A DNA stretch of 64,000 nucleotides from Photobacterium toruni (GTDB taxonomy: Bacteria; Pseudomonadota; Gammaproteobacteria; Enterobacterales; Vibrionaceae). The stretch covers positions 434,001-498,000 of the forward strand of contig NZ_AP024854.1 in assembly GCF_024529955.1 (NCBI RefSeq), in the 5' to 3' direction. Position numbers and translations under genes: made by a program. Positions 52,361 to 63,650 of this stretch are shown here, piece by piece. Below the pieces are notes generated by a model. The model was given only the letters and a program-made list of their open reading frames with translations, did not search any database and had not been told where the DNA came from. The first letter of the stretch is position 1, and each line of letters starts with the position of its first letter.

Positions 52361-53977
52361 TTAATAATTATCGGGTACTAAAATTGTTGGTGTTGCTGGT
52401 TGATTTAGATCTGGATAATCAAGCGTGTAATGTAAACCCCGACTCTCTTTACGCGCCATTGCACAATGAACAATTAACTCAGCAACTTGTAATAAGTTAC
52501 GTAATTCTAATAAGTTATTTGAAACACGGAAATGGCTGTAATACTCATCGATTTCATTTTTAAGTAATTCAATTCGGTTCATGGCTCGCGCTAACCGTTT
52601 GGTGGAACGCACAATACCCACGTAATCCCACATAAATAGCCGTAATTCATGCCAATTATGTTGAATCACCACTTCTTCATCAGAGTTAGTCACTTTGCTG
52701 TCATCCCAAAATGGTAATTGTTGTGGTTGTGCTATATCACTAAATTGATGCTCAATATCTTTCGATGCTGACCATGCGTAAACCACACATTCAAGCAGTG
52801 AATTTGATGCCATACGATTAGCGCCATGTAAGCCGGTATAGCTCACTTCACCAATAGCATATAAACCATCGATATCTGTTTTACCTGATTTATTAACCAT
52901 CACTCCACCACAGGTATAGTGTGCGGCAGGAACAATTGGAATCATATCGGTGGTAATATCAATTCCATAGCCTTGGAGTTTTTCAGCAATGGTTGGAAAG
53001 TGATTTCTTACAAACTCGGCCGGCTTATGGCTAATATCAAGGTACATACAGTCGGCACCTAACCGTTTCATTTCATAGTCGATAGCACGGGCAACGACAT
53101 CTCGTGGTGCCAGTTCGGCACGTTCATCAAAATCAGGCATAAAACGACTGCCATCAGGACGGCGTAAATAGGCACCTTCACCGCGTAGGGCTTCGCTTAA
53201 TAAGAACGTTTGTGCTTTAGGATGAAATAAACAAGTGGGATGGAATTGATTAAACTCGAGATTAGCAACACGACAACCTGCCCGCCATGCCATCGCAATA
53301 CCATCACCTGATGATACGTCAGGGTTAGAAGTGTATTGATAGACTTTTGATGCACCACCGGTAGCTAAAACAACAAACTTAGCGGCCAGAGTTTCAACAC
53401 ATTCTTTATCACGATTCCAAACATAAGCTCCAAGCGCGCGATTAGTCGCAGATTGTGGATTGATTTTTTTCTCAGTAATTAAATCGAGCGCATTATGACG
53501 TTCAAGAATGGTGATATTAGGGTGGTTGCGAGCTTGTTCTTGAAGTGATGTTTGCATTGCCATTCCAGTGGCATCGGCAGCATGAAGGATACGCCGATGA
53601 CTATGACCACCTTCTAAAGTGAGGTGATAGCGAGGGCTATCATCTGAATCTGATACTTCACGATCAAAAGGAACGCCACCATCAATGAGCCATTGCACGC
53701 ATTGCTTTGCGTTTTCAGCGATAAACTGCACTACATCTTGGTCACAAAGATGGCCACCGGCAATTAAAGTATCTTCAACATGTGAAGCAACACTGTCTGA
53801 CTCATCAAAAACGGCAGCAATACCTCCCTGAGCATAATAGGTTGCTCCTTCACTGAGCGGGCCTTTACATAAAATAGTCACTTTACCAAGGTGGGCTAAA
53901 TGAAGCGCAAGTGACAATCCTGCTGCGCCACTACCAATGACTAAAATATCGCTATCGTATTGATGTGATGGGTTCAT
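52361..53977 (-). CDS. nadB: L-aspartate oxidase
   Basis: Flavoenzyme of de novo NAD synthesis, oxidising aspartate to iminoaspartate, 538 aa. FAD motif [20 protein letters not shown]; catalytic region with [11 protein letters not shown] and [40 protein letters not shown] and [20 protein letters not shown] are conserved. Divergent from rpoE across about 520 bases, the usual neighbourhood of nadB in gammaproteobacteria. Confidence 0.97.
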   Translation of the reverse strand: MNPSHQYDSDILVIGSGAAGLSLALHLAHLGKVTILCKGPLSEGATYYAQGGIAAVFDESDSVASHVEDTLIAGGHLCDQDVVQFIAENAKQCVQWLIDGGVPFDREVSDSDDSPRYHLTLEGGHSHRRILHAADATGMAMQTSLQEQARNHPNITILERHNALDLITEKKINPQSATNRALGAYVWNRDKECVETLAAKFVVLATGGASKVYQYTSNPDVSSGDGIAMAWRAGCRVANLEFNQFHPTCLFHPKAQTFLLSEALRGEGAYLRRPDGSRFMPDFDERAELAPRDVVARAIDYEMKRLGADCMYLDISHKPAEFVRNHFPTIAEKLQGYGIDITTDMIPIVPAAHYTCGGVMVNKSGKTDIDGLYAIGEVSYTGLHGANRMASNSLLECVVYAWSASKDIEHQFSDIAQPQQLPFWDDSKVTNSDEEVVIQHNWHELRLFMWDYVGIVRSTKRLARAMNRIELLKNEIDEYYSHFRVSNNLLELRNLLQVAELIVHCAMARKESRGLHYTLDYPDLNQPATPTILVPDNY

Positions 53978-54501
53978 AGTGATTACATATCCATGTGATA
54001 ATCTTATTTCATGCTATCAAATTTGTTATAAAAACGCATGCTTGTTTGGGTTTTGGTAATGCAAATACGATTAAATCGTGGTTTTTTGGCTGAATTATTG
54101 TTAAATCTTAACGGCGCTATTGTGTCATATCTTTGTGATTGTTTTACTTTTTTCAGTTACAGAACCTCGTTAATGTTATTATTTGAGGTAAAATAATGAG
54201 TGTTGTTACTATTTATATTTGTTTCTCTTTGTTATAGGTAATAACTTAACGGCAACGAAAAGATAAAATTATTTTACTAACGGTGGAACTTTGCCATTAT
54301 TCATCAGTCTTACGTAGTACTCATGCTTATAAATATTTCATAAGTCAGTGCTTTATTTACGGTGAGACTAACGCTTATTAGTGGCAGGATAATCTAAATA
54401 AACCATTGCACACCAATAACGGATCGTAGCTATTATCGGTACGGGATATCGTGAGGTGAATGCAATATGACGAACAGTTAGACATGGGAGTACACGCTCG
54501 A
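53978..54501. other. nadB-rpoE intergenic region
   Basis: About 520 bases with no gene other than tiny chance ORFs. It contains the sigma-E promoter at 54285-54312; the 190-base leader that follows corresponds to the E. coli rseD leader region, but I see no clear rseD ORF. Confidence 0.6.
54285..54312 (+). promoter_or_regulatory. Sigma-E autoregulatory promoter of rpoE
   Basis: Perfect -35 GGAACTT (54285-54291), 16-base spacer, -10 TCTTA (54308-54312; E. coli consensus TCAAA/TCTGA type). Placed about 190 bases ahead of rpoE, as expected for autoregulation. Confidence 0.75.
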
Positions 54502-55080
54502 ATGAGCGAGCAGCAAACTGATCAGGTATTAATTGAGCGAGTACAGCGGGGAGATAAACAAGCATTCAACCTTCTGGTTATTAAATACCAGAATAAAGTT
54601 TGTAATCTTGTTTCTCGTTACGTTAGTAATTCTGGTGATGTACCAGATGTTGCCCAAGAAGCGTTTATTAAAGCGTATCGAGCCTTACCTACATTTCGTG
54701 GTGAAAGTGCATTCTATACATGGCTTTACCGTATTGCTGTTAATACCGCAAAAAATTATTTAGTTGCTCAGGGACGTCGTCCGCCAGCATTTGATGTTGA
54801 TGCTGAAGATGCCGAATATTATGAAAGTGGAAATGCGCTTAAAGAAATTTCGAACCCTGAGAACCAAATGTTGTCTGAAGAACTGAAGCGGGTTGTTTTT
54901 AGTACGATTGAATCGTTACCTGACGATCTTAAAACAGCAATTTCATTGCGAGAACTGGATGGTCTAAGCTATGAAGAAATTGCTGAAGTAATGGGATGTC
55001 CTGTCGGTACAGTTCGCTCACGTATATTCCGTGCACGAGAGATTGTCGAAAAACGCATTCGACCTCTTATGCAGCAATAA
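54502..55080 (+). CDS. rpoE: RNA polymerase sigma factor RpoE
   Basis: Extracytoplasmic-stress sigma factor, 192 aa. Region 2: KYQNKVCNLVSRYVSNSGDV, PDVAQEAFIKAYRALPTFRG, ESAFYTWLYRIAVNTAKNYL. Region 4: LPDDLKTAISLRELDGLSYE with EIAEVMGCPVGTVRSRIFRA. Start at MSEQQTDQ (54502), with GGGAG upstream; the longer frame is unsupported. It heads the rpoE-rseA-rseB-rseC operon, directing response to misfolded outer-membrane proteins. Confidence 0.97.
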   Translation: MSEQQTDQVLIERVQRGDKQAFNLLVIKYQNKVCNLVSRYVSNSGDVPDVAQEAFIKAYRALPTFRGESAFYTWLYRIAVNTAKNYLVAQGRRPPAFDVDAEDAEYYESGNALKEISNPENQMLSEELKRVVFSTIESLPDDLKTAISLRELDGLSYEEIAEVMGCPVGTVRSRIFRAREIVEKRIRPLMQQ

Positions 55081-55106
55081 TCATGTTGCACCCAACGGTG
55101 GAAAAA

Positions 55107-55751
55107 ATGGCTGATAAAGAAAAAATTTCGGCATTGCTTGATGGCGAAGATTTGGATCAGAGCATTATTAATGCGCTGACTGTTGACAAAGAAAGCGAGC
55201 AAAGTTGGCATGACTTCAACTTAATTGGTGATGTTATGCGTGGTGATGTTCCGCAATGCAAAGAATGGAATATTGCAGGAAATGTCGCGTTAGCGTTAGA
55301 GGCTGAATCAGCACATACTGGTGCCGCGATCACGCATGTTGAGACGATTGCTCAGCCCATTATTACTGAAGAACAACCGACCCCATTTAAAGCTAAACGG
55401 ACATTACCTGTTTGGCTATCCCAGTTTGGTCAGGTTGCAATGGCAGCATGTGTTTCATTAGCCGTCATTGTTGGTGTTCAACAATACGATGGCAATAATA
55501 GCAATTTAACGGCAACAACCAGTAATGATGTACCAGTATTACAAACCATTCCTTTTTTAGGCAAAGCCGAACCGGTGAGCTTAAATACCAATATGGTTAA
55601 TAATCAGACGCCGTCTGAGTCGCAATTAATGGAACAACGACGTCGAATTAACTCGATGTTACAAGATTATGAACTCCAACTTCGCTTTAATGCTGAAGAT
55701 GGCAGTATCGATCATTCACGCTTACATCCTAATAATTCAGTGGCGAATTAA
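55107..55751 (+). CDS. rseA: Anti-sigma-E factor RseA
   Basis: Single-pass inner-membrane protein that sequesters RpoE until cleaved by DegS and RseP, 214 aa. Cytoplasmic N-terminal domain MADKEKISALLDGEDLDQSI with SWHDFNLIGDVMRGDV; membrane helix about residues 104-124 (FGQVAMAACVSLAVIVGVQ); periplasmic tail with RRRINSMLQDYELQLRF. Start at 55107, preceded by GGTGGA; 55083 is a longer possibility. The stop overlaps the rseB start as TAATG. Confidence 0.93.
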   Translation: MADKEKISALLDGEDLDQSIINALTVDKESEQSWHDFNLIGDVMRGDVPQCKEWNIAGNVALALEAESAHTGAAITHVETIAQPIITEEQPTPFKAKRTLPVWLSQFGQVAMAACVSLAVIVGVQQYDGNNSNLTATTSNDVPVLQTIPFLGKAEPVSLNTNMVNNQTPSESQLMEQRRRINSMLQDYELQLRFNAEDGSIDHSRLHPNNSVAN

Positions 55752-56737
55752 TGAAAAAAATACTGGTCGGTGCGCTTGCATTGGTCAGCCTATTGTTGTC
55801 ACTCCAAGCCTCTGCTGAAGCGGTTAAACCTTCAGCAGAGGCTTTGTTGCATCAAATGGGCCAAGCCAGCCGAGATCTTAGTTATGAAATGTCTTATATC
55901 TGGGTAAAGAAAAATAGCATTGATACATTGCGCTATCGACATGCATTAGAAAATAATAAAAGTTATGCGCATTTGTTGTTTCTTAGTGGGCCACCACAAG
56001 AGGTGATTCAACGAGGCGATGAGGTGAGCTATTTTGAGCCAGGGCTCGATCCATTTACGATTAAAAGTAATAAAATGGTCGCACCAATCTTACCGTTGAC
56101 GACTACAAATATTGATAAACTGGCTAATTTTTATGATTTTATTGCAATGGGACGAGCACGTGAAGCGGGTGTAGCCTGTGATGTTGTTCGTATCGCGCCT
56201 AAAGATGGTAATCGCTATTCTTATTTATTATGGATTGATCAAGTATCCCATTTAGTTATGCGAGCTGATTTATTGGATCGTGATGGTGATTTACTTGAGC
56301 AATTTAGAGTGGTGTCATTTGCGGTGAATCCTAAAGTTGCTGAAATGCTCAGTAAGCTAAATCAAGTTAAACTGCCAGCTGTGGTACAATTACCGCAACA
56401 GCCGCAGAAAAAATTGCAATGGAGTGTTAATTGGTTACCAAACGGCTTTACATTAATTGCCGGTAACCGCCATCGATTATTATTAACTGAACGTGCCGTT
56501 GAAAGTCGCATGTACAGTGATGGTTTATTTAGTTTTTCTGTTTATGTTTCTGATGTTGATAATTTTGTTGGGCGAGGGCAATTAGTTCGTCAAGGACGTC
56601 GCACATTAACGACTCGCGTTGATGGTGATAAAGAAATTACTGTAGTGGGTGATATTCCACCACAAACAGCTCGACGAATTGCAGAAAATGTAGCCTTTGA
56701 TAAAATTAAACCTGAGGCTACTCAAACGAGTAAATAA
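55751..56737 (+). CDS. rseB: Sigma-E regulator RseB
   Basis: Periplasmic protein that shields RseA from DegS and senses lipid/LPS intermediates, 328 aa. Signal peptide MKKILVGALALVSLLLSLQA; then the LolA-like MucB/RseB domain (AEALLHQMGQASRDLSYEMS, YVWVKKN-like stretch, LLFLSGPPQEVIQRGDEVSY, LLDRDGDLLEQFRVVSF) and the smaller C-terminal domain with MYSDGLFSFSVYVSDV. One-base overlap with rseA. Confidence 0.95.
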   Translation: MKKILVGALALVSLLLSLQASAEAVKPSAEALLHQMGQASRDLSYEMSYIWVKKNSIDTLRYRHALENNKSYAHLLFLSGPPQEVIQRGDEVSYFEPGLDPFTIKSNKMVAPILPLTTTNIDKLANFYDFIAMGRAREAGVACDVVRIAPKDGNRYSYLLWIDQVSHLVMRADLLDRDGDLLEQFRVVSFAVNPKVAEMLSKLNQVKLPAVVQLPQQPQKKLQWSVNWLPNGFTLIAGNRHRLLLTERAVESRMYSDGLFSFSVYVSDVDNFVGRGQLVRQGRRTLTTRVDGDKEITVVGDIPPQTARRIAENVAFDKIKPEATQTSK

Positions 56738-56739
56738 TC

Positions 56740-57237
56740 ATGATGCGAACATTAGCGACAGTTGTCGCAGTTGATACTGGCCATATAACGGTAAGTTGTC
56801 AGCAACAAAGCAGTTGTGGTCACTGCGCTTCGAGCGATAGTTGCGGTACGGGTATTGTGACAAAAGCGATGCCTGGCCGTTCTCATCAGATAAATATCGA
56901 CACTAAAGAAAAAGTAATACTTGGACAAGTGGTTGAAATTGGCTTGTCTGAGCGTAGTATGCTCAGTTCAGCTTTGCTGGTTTATATGCTGCCACTGCTA
57001 TTTTTAGTGGGTGGTAGTTTAATTGGCCAGTATATCTTTATTGATTTAGCAGGTAGTAATCAATTCGGTGTTATCGTATTCGCTGCTATTGCTACAACGG
57101 TAGGATTGATGATTGCACGGTATTATGCCAAGAGATTAGATGGGGATTCAGCCTATAAACCAAGCCTTATTCGAGTGCTAGGGTTACCCATTTCAGCAGA
57201 TAAGCTGATAAATGCCGCATCGAAAGATAGCGAGTAG
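56740..57237 (+). CDS. rseC: SoxR-reducing / sigma-E modulator RseC
   Basis: Inner-membrane protein of 165 aa. N-terminal cytoplasmic Cys cluster (SCQQQSSCGHCASSDSCGTG), then two membrane helices (SALLVYMLPLLFLVGGSLIG and FGVIVFAAIATTVGLMIARY). Related to RsxABCDGE-associated redox maintenance of SoxR; its effect on sigma-E is modest in E. coli. Last gene of the rpoE operon; lepA follows after 75 bases. Confidence 0.94.
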   Translation: MMRTLATVVAVDTGHITVSCQQQSSCGHCASSDSCGTGIVTKAMPGRSHQINIDTKEKVILGQVVEIGLSERSMLSSALLVYMLPLLFLVGGSLIGQYIFIDLAGSNQFGVIVFAAIATTVGLMIARYYAKRLDGDSAYKPSLIRVLGLPISADKLINAASKDSE

Positions 57238-57312
57238 CGTTTAAATTCGGTAGAATCCGTCAACTTGATCGTAAGATCCCATTCATTTTAATCACGAGCA
57301 GTCACGCCATTC

Positions 57313-59109
57313 ATGAAGCACATTCGTAACTTTTCGATTATCGCACATATCGACCATGGTAAGTCGACCTTATCCGACCGTCTAATTCAAGTCTGTGGCG
57401 GCCTTTCTGATCGAGAAATGGCTGCACAGGTTTTAGATTCAATGGATCTTGAACGCGAACGCGGTATCACTATCAAAGCTCAGAGCGTAACGCTTGATTA
57501 CACAGCTAAAGATGGTGAAACTTATCAATTAAACTTTATCGACACTCCTGGACACGTTGACTTCTCGTATGAAGTATCGCGTTCACTTGCAGCTTGTGAA
57601 GGTGCATTGTTGGTAGTTGATGCGGGTCAGGGCGTAGAAGCTCAGACGCTAGCAAACTGTTACACCGCCATGGAAATGGATTTGGAAGTGGTGCCGATTT
57701 TAAATAAAATCGACCTTCCTGCTGCCGATCCTGAGCGTGTAGCCGAAGAAATTGAAGACATTGTTGGTATCGATGCTCTTGATGCTGTGCGTTGTTCAGC
57801 AAAAACGGGTGTTGGTGTTGACGAAGTTTTAGAAAAAATCGTTGAAGCAATTCCAGCACCAGAAGGTGATCCGGATGCGCCACTACAAGCACTAATTATT
57901 GACTCATGGTTTGATAATTACTTAGGTGTTGTGTCTTTGGTGCGTGTTAAAAACGGTAAGCTAAAGAAAAACGACAAAATTAAAGTCATGACCACCGGTC
58001 AAGTTTGGGGTGTTGATCGTCTTGGGATCTTTACACCAAAACAAATTGATACGACTGAATTAAATACTGGCGAAGTTGGCTGGGTTGTTTGTGGTATTAA
58101 AGACATTCTAGGCGCACCGGTTGGTGATACATTAACGCTAGCTAAAGGCGGTTGTGAGACCGCATTACCTGGCTTTAAAAAAGTAAAACCACAGGTATAT
58201 GCAGGTTTGTTTCCTGTATCATCTGATGATTACGAGAACTTCCGTGACGCGTTAGGCAAATTAAGTCTAAATGATGCCTCTCTATTTTATGAGCCAGAAA
58301 GTTCATCTGCACTGGGTTTCGGTTTCCGTTGTGGTTTCTTGGGTATGCTCCACATGGAGATTATTCAAGAGCGTCTAGAGCGTGAATACGATCTTAACTT
58401 GATTACTACAGCACCAACAGTAGTGTATGAAGTGAAGAAAACTGACGGCACCATGCTGTATGTTGATAGCCCTGCTAAATTACCTGCGGTTAACGACATT
58501 GAAATTATGGGTGAGCCAATTGCTCGCTGTAATATTCTAGTACCAAGTGAATACCTAGGTAATGTTATTACGCTATGTATTGAAAAGCGTGGTATGCAGG
58601 TTGATATGGTTTATCACGGTAATCAAGTAGCCTTAACGTATGACATTCCGATGTCAGAAGTGGTACTGGATTTCTTTGATCGTTTGAAGTCAACCTCTCG
58701 TGGTTATGCATCGCTAGATTACAACTTCCAACGTTACCAAGAATCAGACATGGTTCGTGTTGATATTCTATTAAACGGCGAGCGTGTTGATGCGTTAGCT
58801 ATCATTACTCATAAAGAAAACTCACAGACTCGTGGTCGTGATGTTGTTGAGAAAATGAAAGAATTTATTCCTCGTCAAATGTTTGATATTGCGATTCAAG
58901 CGGCGATTGGCGCTCATATCATTGCACGTTCAACCGTGAAGCAATTGCGTAAAAACGTAATCGCGAAATGTTATGGTGGCGATATTAGTCGTAAGAAAAA
59001 GCTACTACAAAAACAGAAAGATGGTAAGAAACGTATGAAGCAAATTGGTAATGTTGAATTACCACAAGAAGCTTTCTTAGCGATTCTTCATGTAGGCAAA
59101 GATAAGTAG
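57313..59109 (+). CDS. lepA: Elongation factor 4 (LepA)
   Basis: Ribosome-bound GTPase implicated in back-translocation and 30S assembly, 598 aa. G1 [13 protein letters not shown]2 region [15 protein letters not shown]3 [10 protein letters not shown]4 LNKIDLP, G5 CSAKTGVGV; later EF-G-like domains and the unique C-terminal domain [20 protein letters not shown]. Length standard. It heads the translation-and-secretion run lepA-lepB-rnc-era. Confidence 0.98.
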   Translation: MKHIRNFSIIAHIDHGKSTLSDRLIQVCGGLSDREMAAQVLDSMDLERERGITIKAQSVTLDYTAKDGETYQLNFIDTPGHVDFSYEVSRSLAACEGALLVVDAGQGVEAQTLANCYTAMEMDLEVVPILNKIDLPAADPERVAEEIEDIVGIDALDAVRCSAKTGVGVDEVLEKIVEAIPAPEGDPDAPLQALIIDSWFDNYLGVVSLVRVKNGKLKKNDKIKVMTTGQVWGVDRLGIFTPKQIDTTELNTGEVGWVVCGIKDILGAPVGDTLTLAKGGCETALPGFKKVKPQVYAGLFPVSSDDYENFRDALGKLSLNDASLFYEPESSSALGFGFRCGFLGMLHMEIIQERLEREYDLNLITTAPTVVYEVKKTDGTMLYVDSPAKLPAVNDIEIMGEPIARCNILVPSEYLGNVITLCIEKRGMQVDMVYHGNQVALTYDIPMSEVVLDFFDRLKSTSRGYASLDYNFQRYQESDMVRVDILLNGERVDALAIITHKENSQTRGRDVVEKMKEFIPRQMFDIAIQAAIGAHIIARSTVKQLRKNVIAKCYGGDISRKKKLLQKQKDGKKRMKQIGNVELPQEAFLAILHVGKDK

Positions 59110-59255
59110 TAACCTTTCTTTGTTTATAACAGTCTAGATCTGATTAGAAAGTGCTAATTTAATCCGTTAAATAGCACTTTCTTTTACTTAGACGTTTTAA
59201 ATTAGACTCCAAAAACTAACTGTCGAAGTTAGTTGCGTTAAACCTAAGGGATAAC

Positions 59256-60155
59256 ATGGCAAATACATTTTCAATAATACTGGTCTTAGCGACGATCTTT
59301 ACTGGTATTATTTGGGCTCTAGATAAATTTCTATGGGCACCTAAGCGACAATTAAAAATTGCTGCCGCAGCTGAAAAAGCAGGTGGTCAAGTTGATGCTG
59401 AGGTACTTGAACGTGTTGCACCTCAACCGGGGTGGATTGAGTCAGCAAGCTCAATGTTCCCTGTGATTGCATTGATCATGATATTCCGTTCATTTATTTA
59501 TGAACCGTTCCAAATTCCATCAAAGTCAATGTTACCAACCCTATATGTGGGTGATTTTATTCTGGTTCAAAAATTTGCTTACGGTCTACGTGATCCTGTT
59601 TTTGATCATAAATTCTTAAGCACAGGTGAACCTAAACGTGGTGATGTGATTGTATTCCGTTACCCACCTAATCCAAAAATTGACTACATTAAACGTGTTG
59701 TTGGTTTACCTGGTGATTTAATTCGTTACAGTGCTGACAAAAAATTATGCATTCAGCCGCAAGGCACTTCTGTTTGTAAGCCTGTGAAATTAACCGATAT
59801 GAAAGACAGTGATTTTACTCAAGGTATGACACGTCTGATTGAGTATAACGAACACCTTGGTGATGTGAATCATCACATTTTGATCAATCCATCGCGACGT
59901 GATAACCGTATGGCTTACGTGCCTCGCCCAGGGATCGGTGAGTGGATTGTACCAAAAGGTGAGTATTTTGTTATGGGTGACAACCGTGACAATAGTGCTG
60001 ATAGTCGTTACTGGGGTTTTGTACCAGAAGCGAACTTAGTCGGCAAGGCAGTTGCTATTTGGATGAGCTTTGATTTTGATCGCAAGCCTGATAGTTTTCT
60101 TCCATCTTGGATCCCTACCGGCGTACGTTTTAATCGTATCGGTAGCATTAAATAA
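59256..60155 (+). CDS. lepB: Signal peptidase I
   Basis: Membrane endopeptidase removing Sec and Tat signal peptides, 299 aa. Two N-terminal membrane helices (about residues 4-22 and 66-82). Catalytic Ser in PFQIPSKSMLPTLYVGD, catalytic Lys in NPKIDYIKRVVGLPGD, and box E in GEYFVMGDNRDNSADSRYWG. The lepA-lepB order is conserved. Confidence 0.97.
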   Translation: MANTFSIILVLATIFTGIIWALDKFLWAPKRQLKIAAAAEKAGGQVDAEVLERVAPQPGWIESASSMFPVIALIMIFRSFIYEPFQIPSKSMLPTLYVGDFILVQKFAYGLRDPVFDHKFLSTGEPKRGDVIVFRYPPNPKIDYIKRVVGLPGDLIRYSADKKLCIQPQGTSVCKPVKLTDMKDSDFTQGMTRLIEYNEHLGDVNHHILINPSRRDNRMAYVPRPGIGEWIVPKGEYFVMGDNRDNSADSRYWGFVPEANLVGKAVAIWMSFDFDRKPDSFLPSWIPTGVRFNRIGSIK

Positions 60156-60170
60156 AATAATCGAGAAAAA

Positions 60171-60845
60171 ATGACAACTCCAGCGAATAGGCTGCAGCGT
60201 AAGCTGGGCTACCAATTTAATAGCTCTGAGTTGATGACATTAGCACTGACACACCGCAGTGCTAATGGCACCCACAACGAGCGTCTAGAATTCTTAGGCG
60301 ATTCTATTTTAAGTTTTGTTGTTGCTGATGACTTATATCACCGTTTTCCTAATGTGGATGAAGGTGATATGAGCCGAATGCGTGCAACACTAGTCCGTGG
60401 TAAGACACTAGCAGAGTTAGGACGTGAGTTCGAACTAGGTGACTACTTACTATTAGGTCCAGGCGAGTTGAAAAGTGGCGGTTTCCGTCGTGATTCTATT
60501 CTGGCTGACTGTGTTGAAGCAATCATTGGCGCGGTTTATCTAGATAGTGATGTTGAGACAGTACGTCAAGTCGTATTGGCTTGGTATCAATCACGTCTGA
60601 ATACAATTGAGCCGGGCATCAACCAAAAAGATCCAAAAACACGCTTGCAAGAGTGTCTTCAAGGTCGTCGTTTACCATTACCTGCATATACTGTAACTAA
60701 GGTACAAGGTGAAGCTCATAACCAAGAGTTCACTGTACAGTGTGATGTCACAGGTTTGGATGAACCTGTAATCGGTAAGGGCGGCAGTCGGCGCAAGGCA
60801 GAGCAGGCAGCGGCAGAAATTGCACTTAATCAGTTGGAATCATGA
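60171..60845 (+). CDS. rnc: Ribonuclease III
   Basis: Double-strand-specific endonuclease processing rRNA and regulatory RNAs, 224 aa. Catalytic motif [20 protein letters not shown]; second acidic site [17 protein letters not shown]-terminal dsRNA-binding domain ([40 protein letters not shown]). Stop overlaps era start by 4 bases. Confidence 0.98.
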   Translation: MTTPANRLQRKLGYQFNSSELMTLALTHRSANGTHNERLEFLGDSILSFVVADDLYHRFPNVDEGDMSRMRATLVRGKTLAELGREFELGDYLLLGPGELKSGGFRRDSILADCVEAIIGAVYLDSDVETVRQVVLAWYQSRLNTIEPGINQKDPKTRLQECLQGRRLPLPAYTVTKVQGEAHNQEFTVQCDVTGLDEPVIGKGGSRRKAEQAAAEIALNQLES

Positions 60846-61747
60846 CAGATAAACAACATTGTGGCTTTATTGCCATCGTTGGTCGACCGAATGTCGGAAA
60901 ATCAACCTTGCTTAACCGTTTAGTGGGACAAAAATTGTCTATCACTTCACGTAAACCGCAAACGACACGTCACCGTATCATGGGTGTTGACACTCGTGAC
61001 GGGTATCAAGCTGTTTATATTGATACTCCGGGTTTGCACATTGAAGAAAAACGTGTAATTAACCGTTTAATGAACCGTGCTGCTAGCAGTTCATTAACCG
61101 ATGTAGAACTAGTGTTATTCCTTGTTGATGGCACTACGTGGACTGCTGATGATGAGATGGTACTGAATAAGCTTATGAAAAGTGAGCTACCTACAGTATT
61201 GTTAATCAACAAAGTCGACAACATTAAAGAAAAGCATGAGTTATTCCCGCATTTGCAGGAATTAGCGAAAAAAATGCCGTTTGTTGATGTTATTCCAATG
61301 TCAGCAAAGAAAGGCACTAACATTGCCGCAATTGAAAAAATTGTTCATGACCATTTACCTGAATGTGAATATTATTTCCCTGAAGAGTATGTAACGGATC
61401 GTTCACAACGCTTTATGGCGTCAGAAATTATTCGTGAAAAACTTATGCGCTTTACAGGTGAAGAATTACCATATTCTGTAACTGTTGAAATTGAGCGATT
61501 TGATTTCAACCCAGAAACTAATGGTTTTGATATCAACGGTTTGATTCTGGTTGAGCGTAAAGGCCAGAAGAAAATGGTGATCGGTAAAGGCGGCGATAAG
61601 ATCAAAGTTATTGGTCGTGAAGCCCGTTTAGATATGGAAGATCTATTTGAACGCAAAGTGTATCTAGAACTTTGGGTTAAAGTGAAATCAGGTTGGGCAG
61701 ATGACGAACGAGCACTGCGTAGCTTAGGTTACATTGACGATCTATAA
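60842..61747 (+). CDS. era: GTPase Era
   Basis: Essential GTPase for 16S rRNA maturation and 30S assembly, 301 aa. G1 [19 protein letters not shown]3 [12 protein letters not shown]4 LLINKVD, G5 MSAKKGTN; C-terminal KH domain with [20 protein letters not shown] binds the 3' end of 16S rRNA. Overlap with rnc shows tight coupling, as in most proteobacteria. Confidence 0.98.
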   Translation: MTDKQHCGFIAIVGRPNVGKSTLLNRLVGQKLSITSRKPQTTRHRIMGVDTRDGYQAVYIDTPGLHIEEKRVINRLMNRAASSSLTDVELVLFLVDGTTWTADDEMVLNKLMKSELPTVLLINKVDNIKEKHELFPHLQELAKKMPFVDVIPMSAKKGTNIAAIEKIVHDHLPECEYYFPEEYVTDRSQRFMASEIIREKLMRFTGEELPYSVTVEIERFDFNPETNGFDINGLILVERKGQKKMVIGKGGDKIKVIGREARLDMEDLFERKVYLELWVKVKSGWADDERALRSLGYIDDL

Positions 61748-61755
61748 GGACAGTA

Positions 61756-62466
61756 ATGGAGGGCTTACAGCGTTGTTTTGTCCTTCATTATCGTCATTAT
61801 AGTGAGACGAGCCTGATCCTTGATGTGTTTAGCGAGGATCACGGCCGTCTTACCTTACTTGCAAAAGGAGCGCGTCGTAAGCGTTCTAATCTTAAAGGAA
61901 CCTTGCAACCTTTCACGCCATTGTTTATGAAATGGAGTGGTAAAGGCAGCATGCCCGTCCTCACTCATGCTGAACCTATCAGTATTGGACTGCCGTTGCG
62001 CAGTTATATTTTATATTCCGCGATGTACGTTAATGAAGTATTAGCGCGTGTATTAGAAAACCATACCCCTTATCCGGTGTTGTTTCTTGATTATTTGAAT
62101 GTGTTGCGTGAGCTTGCACAAGCGGATAATCCAGAGCCTGCACTGCGTCGTTTTGAACTCGCCTTATTACACCATCTTGGTTACGGTATTGATTTTTTAC
62201 ATTGTGCTGGCAGTGGGTTAGCAGTTGATGATCGCATGACGTATAACTATCGCGAACAGCGTGGGTTTATTGCTTCAATGAAAATAACCCAATTGACTTT
62301 TCGTGGTAATGAATTAAAAGCAATTGCAGCAAGATGCTTTGAAACTCCAGAACAACTTCGTGCTGCGAAACGCTTTACAAGGATAGCCTTAAAGCCTTAT
62401 CTTGGCTCAAAGCCATTAAAAAGTCGGGAATTGTTTCTCCCACGAGCAAGGAGCATCAGAAAATGA
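61756..62466 (+). CDS. recO: DNA repair protein RecO
   Basis: RecFOR-pathway mediator that loads RecA on SSB-coated DNA, 236 aa. OB-fold N-terminus [20 protein letters not shown] then [20 protein letters not shown]-terminal helical domain with [18 protein letters not shown]. Overlaps pdxJ by 4 bases; era-recO-pdxJ-acpS is the standard order. Confidence 0.96.
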   Translation: MEGLQRCFVLHYRHYSETSLILDVFSEDHGRLTLLAKGARRKRSNLKGTLQPFTPLFMKWSGKGSMPVLTHAEPISIGLPLRSYILYSAMYVNEVLARVLENHTPYPVLFLDYLNVLRELAQADNPEPALRRFELALLHHLGYGIDFLHCAGSGLAVDDRMTYNYREQRGFIASMKITQLTFRGNELKAIAARCFETPEQLRAAKRFTRIALKPYLGSKPLKSRELFLPRARSIRK

Positions 62467-63194
62467 ACAACATTCTACTGGGTGTCAATATTGATCATAT
62501 TGCAACGTTACGTAATGCCCGTGGCACACGATACCCTGATCCCGTGCATGCTGCCGAAGTAGCTGAGCGTGCTGGCGCTGATGGTATTACGGTGCATTTA
62601 CGTGAAGATCGTCGTCATATTAATGATCGCGATGTACGCATTTTACGTCAAACATTGCAAACGCGAATGAATCTAGAAATGGCAGTTACTGACGAAATGA
62701 TTGCGATTGCGCTAGAGACTCAGCCTGAATATGTATGTTTAGTGCCTGAGAAGCGTGAAGAATTGACGACAGAAGGTGGCTTAGATGTGGCGGGTCAACT
62801 TGAAAAAGTAAAAGCGGCGACAACAAAATTAACCGCAGCTGGCATTAAAGTGTCACTTTTCATTGATGCTGATCGTGCACAAATTGATGCTGCTTCTGCT
62901 TGTGGCGCACCGTTTATTGAACTTCATACAGGACAATACGCAGAAGCGGTAACCGAAGAAGCCCAAGCTGATGAGTTAAAGAAGATTGCCGTAGGTGCAA
63001 CCTATGCGCATAAATTAGGCATTAAAGTCAATGCTGGTCATGGATTAACTTATCATAACGTTAAAGCTATTGCCGCATTACCTGAACTGTATGAGCTAAA
63101 TATCGGCCATTCTATTATGGGACGAGCGATGTTTGATGGTCTTGAAAAAGCGGTCGCTGATATGCGTTCATTGATGCAGGAAGCACGTAGCTAA
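62463..63194 (+). CDS. pdxJ: Pyridoxine 5'-phosphate synthase
   Basis: Condenses 1-deoxyxylulose-5-phosphate with the aminoacetone phosphate product of PdxA, completing the PLP ring, 243 aa. [20 protein letters not shown], then [37 protein letters not shown] and [20 protein letters not shown] are diagnostic. It shares the PLP pathway with epd and the homeostasis factor yggS in this window. Stop and acpS start share a base. Confidence 0.98.
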   Translation: MNNILLGVNIDHIATLRNARGTRYPDPVHAAEVAERAGADGITVHLREDRRHINDRDVRILRQTLQTRMNLEMAVTDEMIAIALETQPEYVCLVPEKREELTTEGGLDVAGQLEKVKAATTKLTAAGIKVSLFIDADRAQIDAASACGAPFIELHTGQYAEAVTEEAQADELKKIAVGATYAHKLGIKVNAGHGLTYHNVKAIAALPELYELNIGHSIMGRAMFDGLEKAVADMRSLMQEARS

Positions 63195-63574
63195 TGGCTA
63201 TTTTAGGTTTAGGGACTGATATCGTTGAAATTGAACGGATTGAAAAAGTGCTTACTCGTGCCGGTGATGGTTTTGCTGAACGGGTGTTATCAGCCTCTGA
63301 ACTTGAACAATATTATCGCTTAAAGTTACGCGCTCGGTTTGTGGCAAAACGGTTTGCTGTTAAAGAGGCGGCGTCAAAAGCATTAGGTACAGGTATTGCT
63401 TGTGGTGTCTCTTTTCAAGATTTTACCGTTACCAATGATGTGCGAGGTAAACCTCTGGTTGCCTTTTCCGGTCAAGCTCTGAAACTACTAACAGCAATGG
63501 GTGGGCAGCATGTGCATCTTACTATTGCTGATGAGCGCCGTTATGCCGTTGCAACGGTTATCATTGAACGTTAA
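63194..63574 (+). CDS. acpS: Holo-[acyl-carrier-protein] synthase
   Basis: Transfers 4'-phosphopantetheine from CoA to ACP, 126 aa. [20 protein letters not shown] has the Mg-binding Asp; [20 protein letters not shown] is the CoA-binding motif; [18 protein letters not shown] ends the fold. Distal gene of the operon; a strong terminator follows. Confidence 0.97.
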   Translation: MAILGLGTDIVEIERIEKVLTRAGDGFAERVLSASELEQYYRLKLRARFVAKRFAVKEAASKALGTGIACGVSFQDFTVTNDVRGKPLVAFSGQALKLLTAMGGQHVHLTIADERRYAVATVIIER

Positions 63575-63603
63575 CGTTATTATTAAGTAAGATTAAGATA
63601 ATC

Positions 63604-63641
63604 AAAAAAAACGCTAGCTTGTAAGGCTAGCGTTTTTTTTC
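63604..63641 (+). terminator. acpS operon terminator
   Basis: AAAACGCTAGC and GCTAGCGTTTT stem with A and T runs; bidirectional, serving also the barA-like gene. Confidence 0.92.
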
Positions 63642-63650
63642 TGTATTTTT

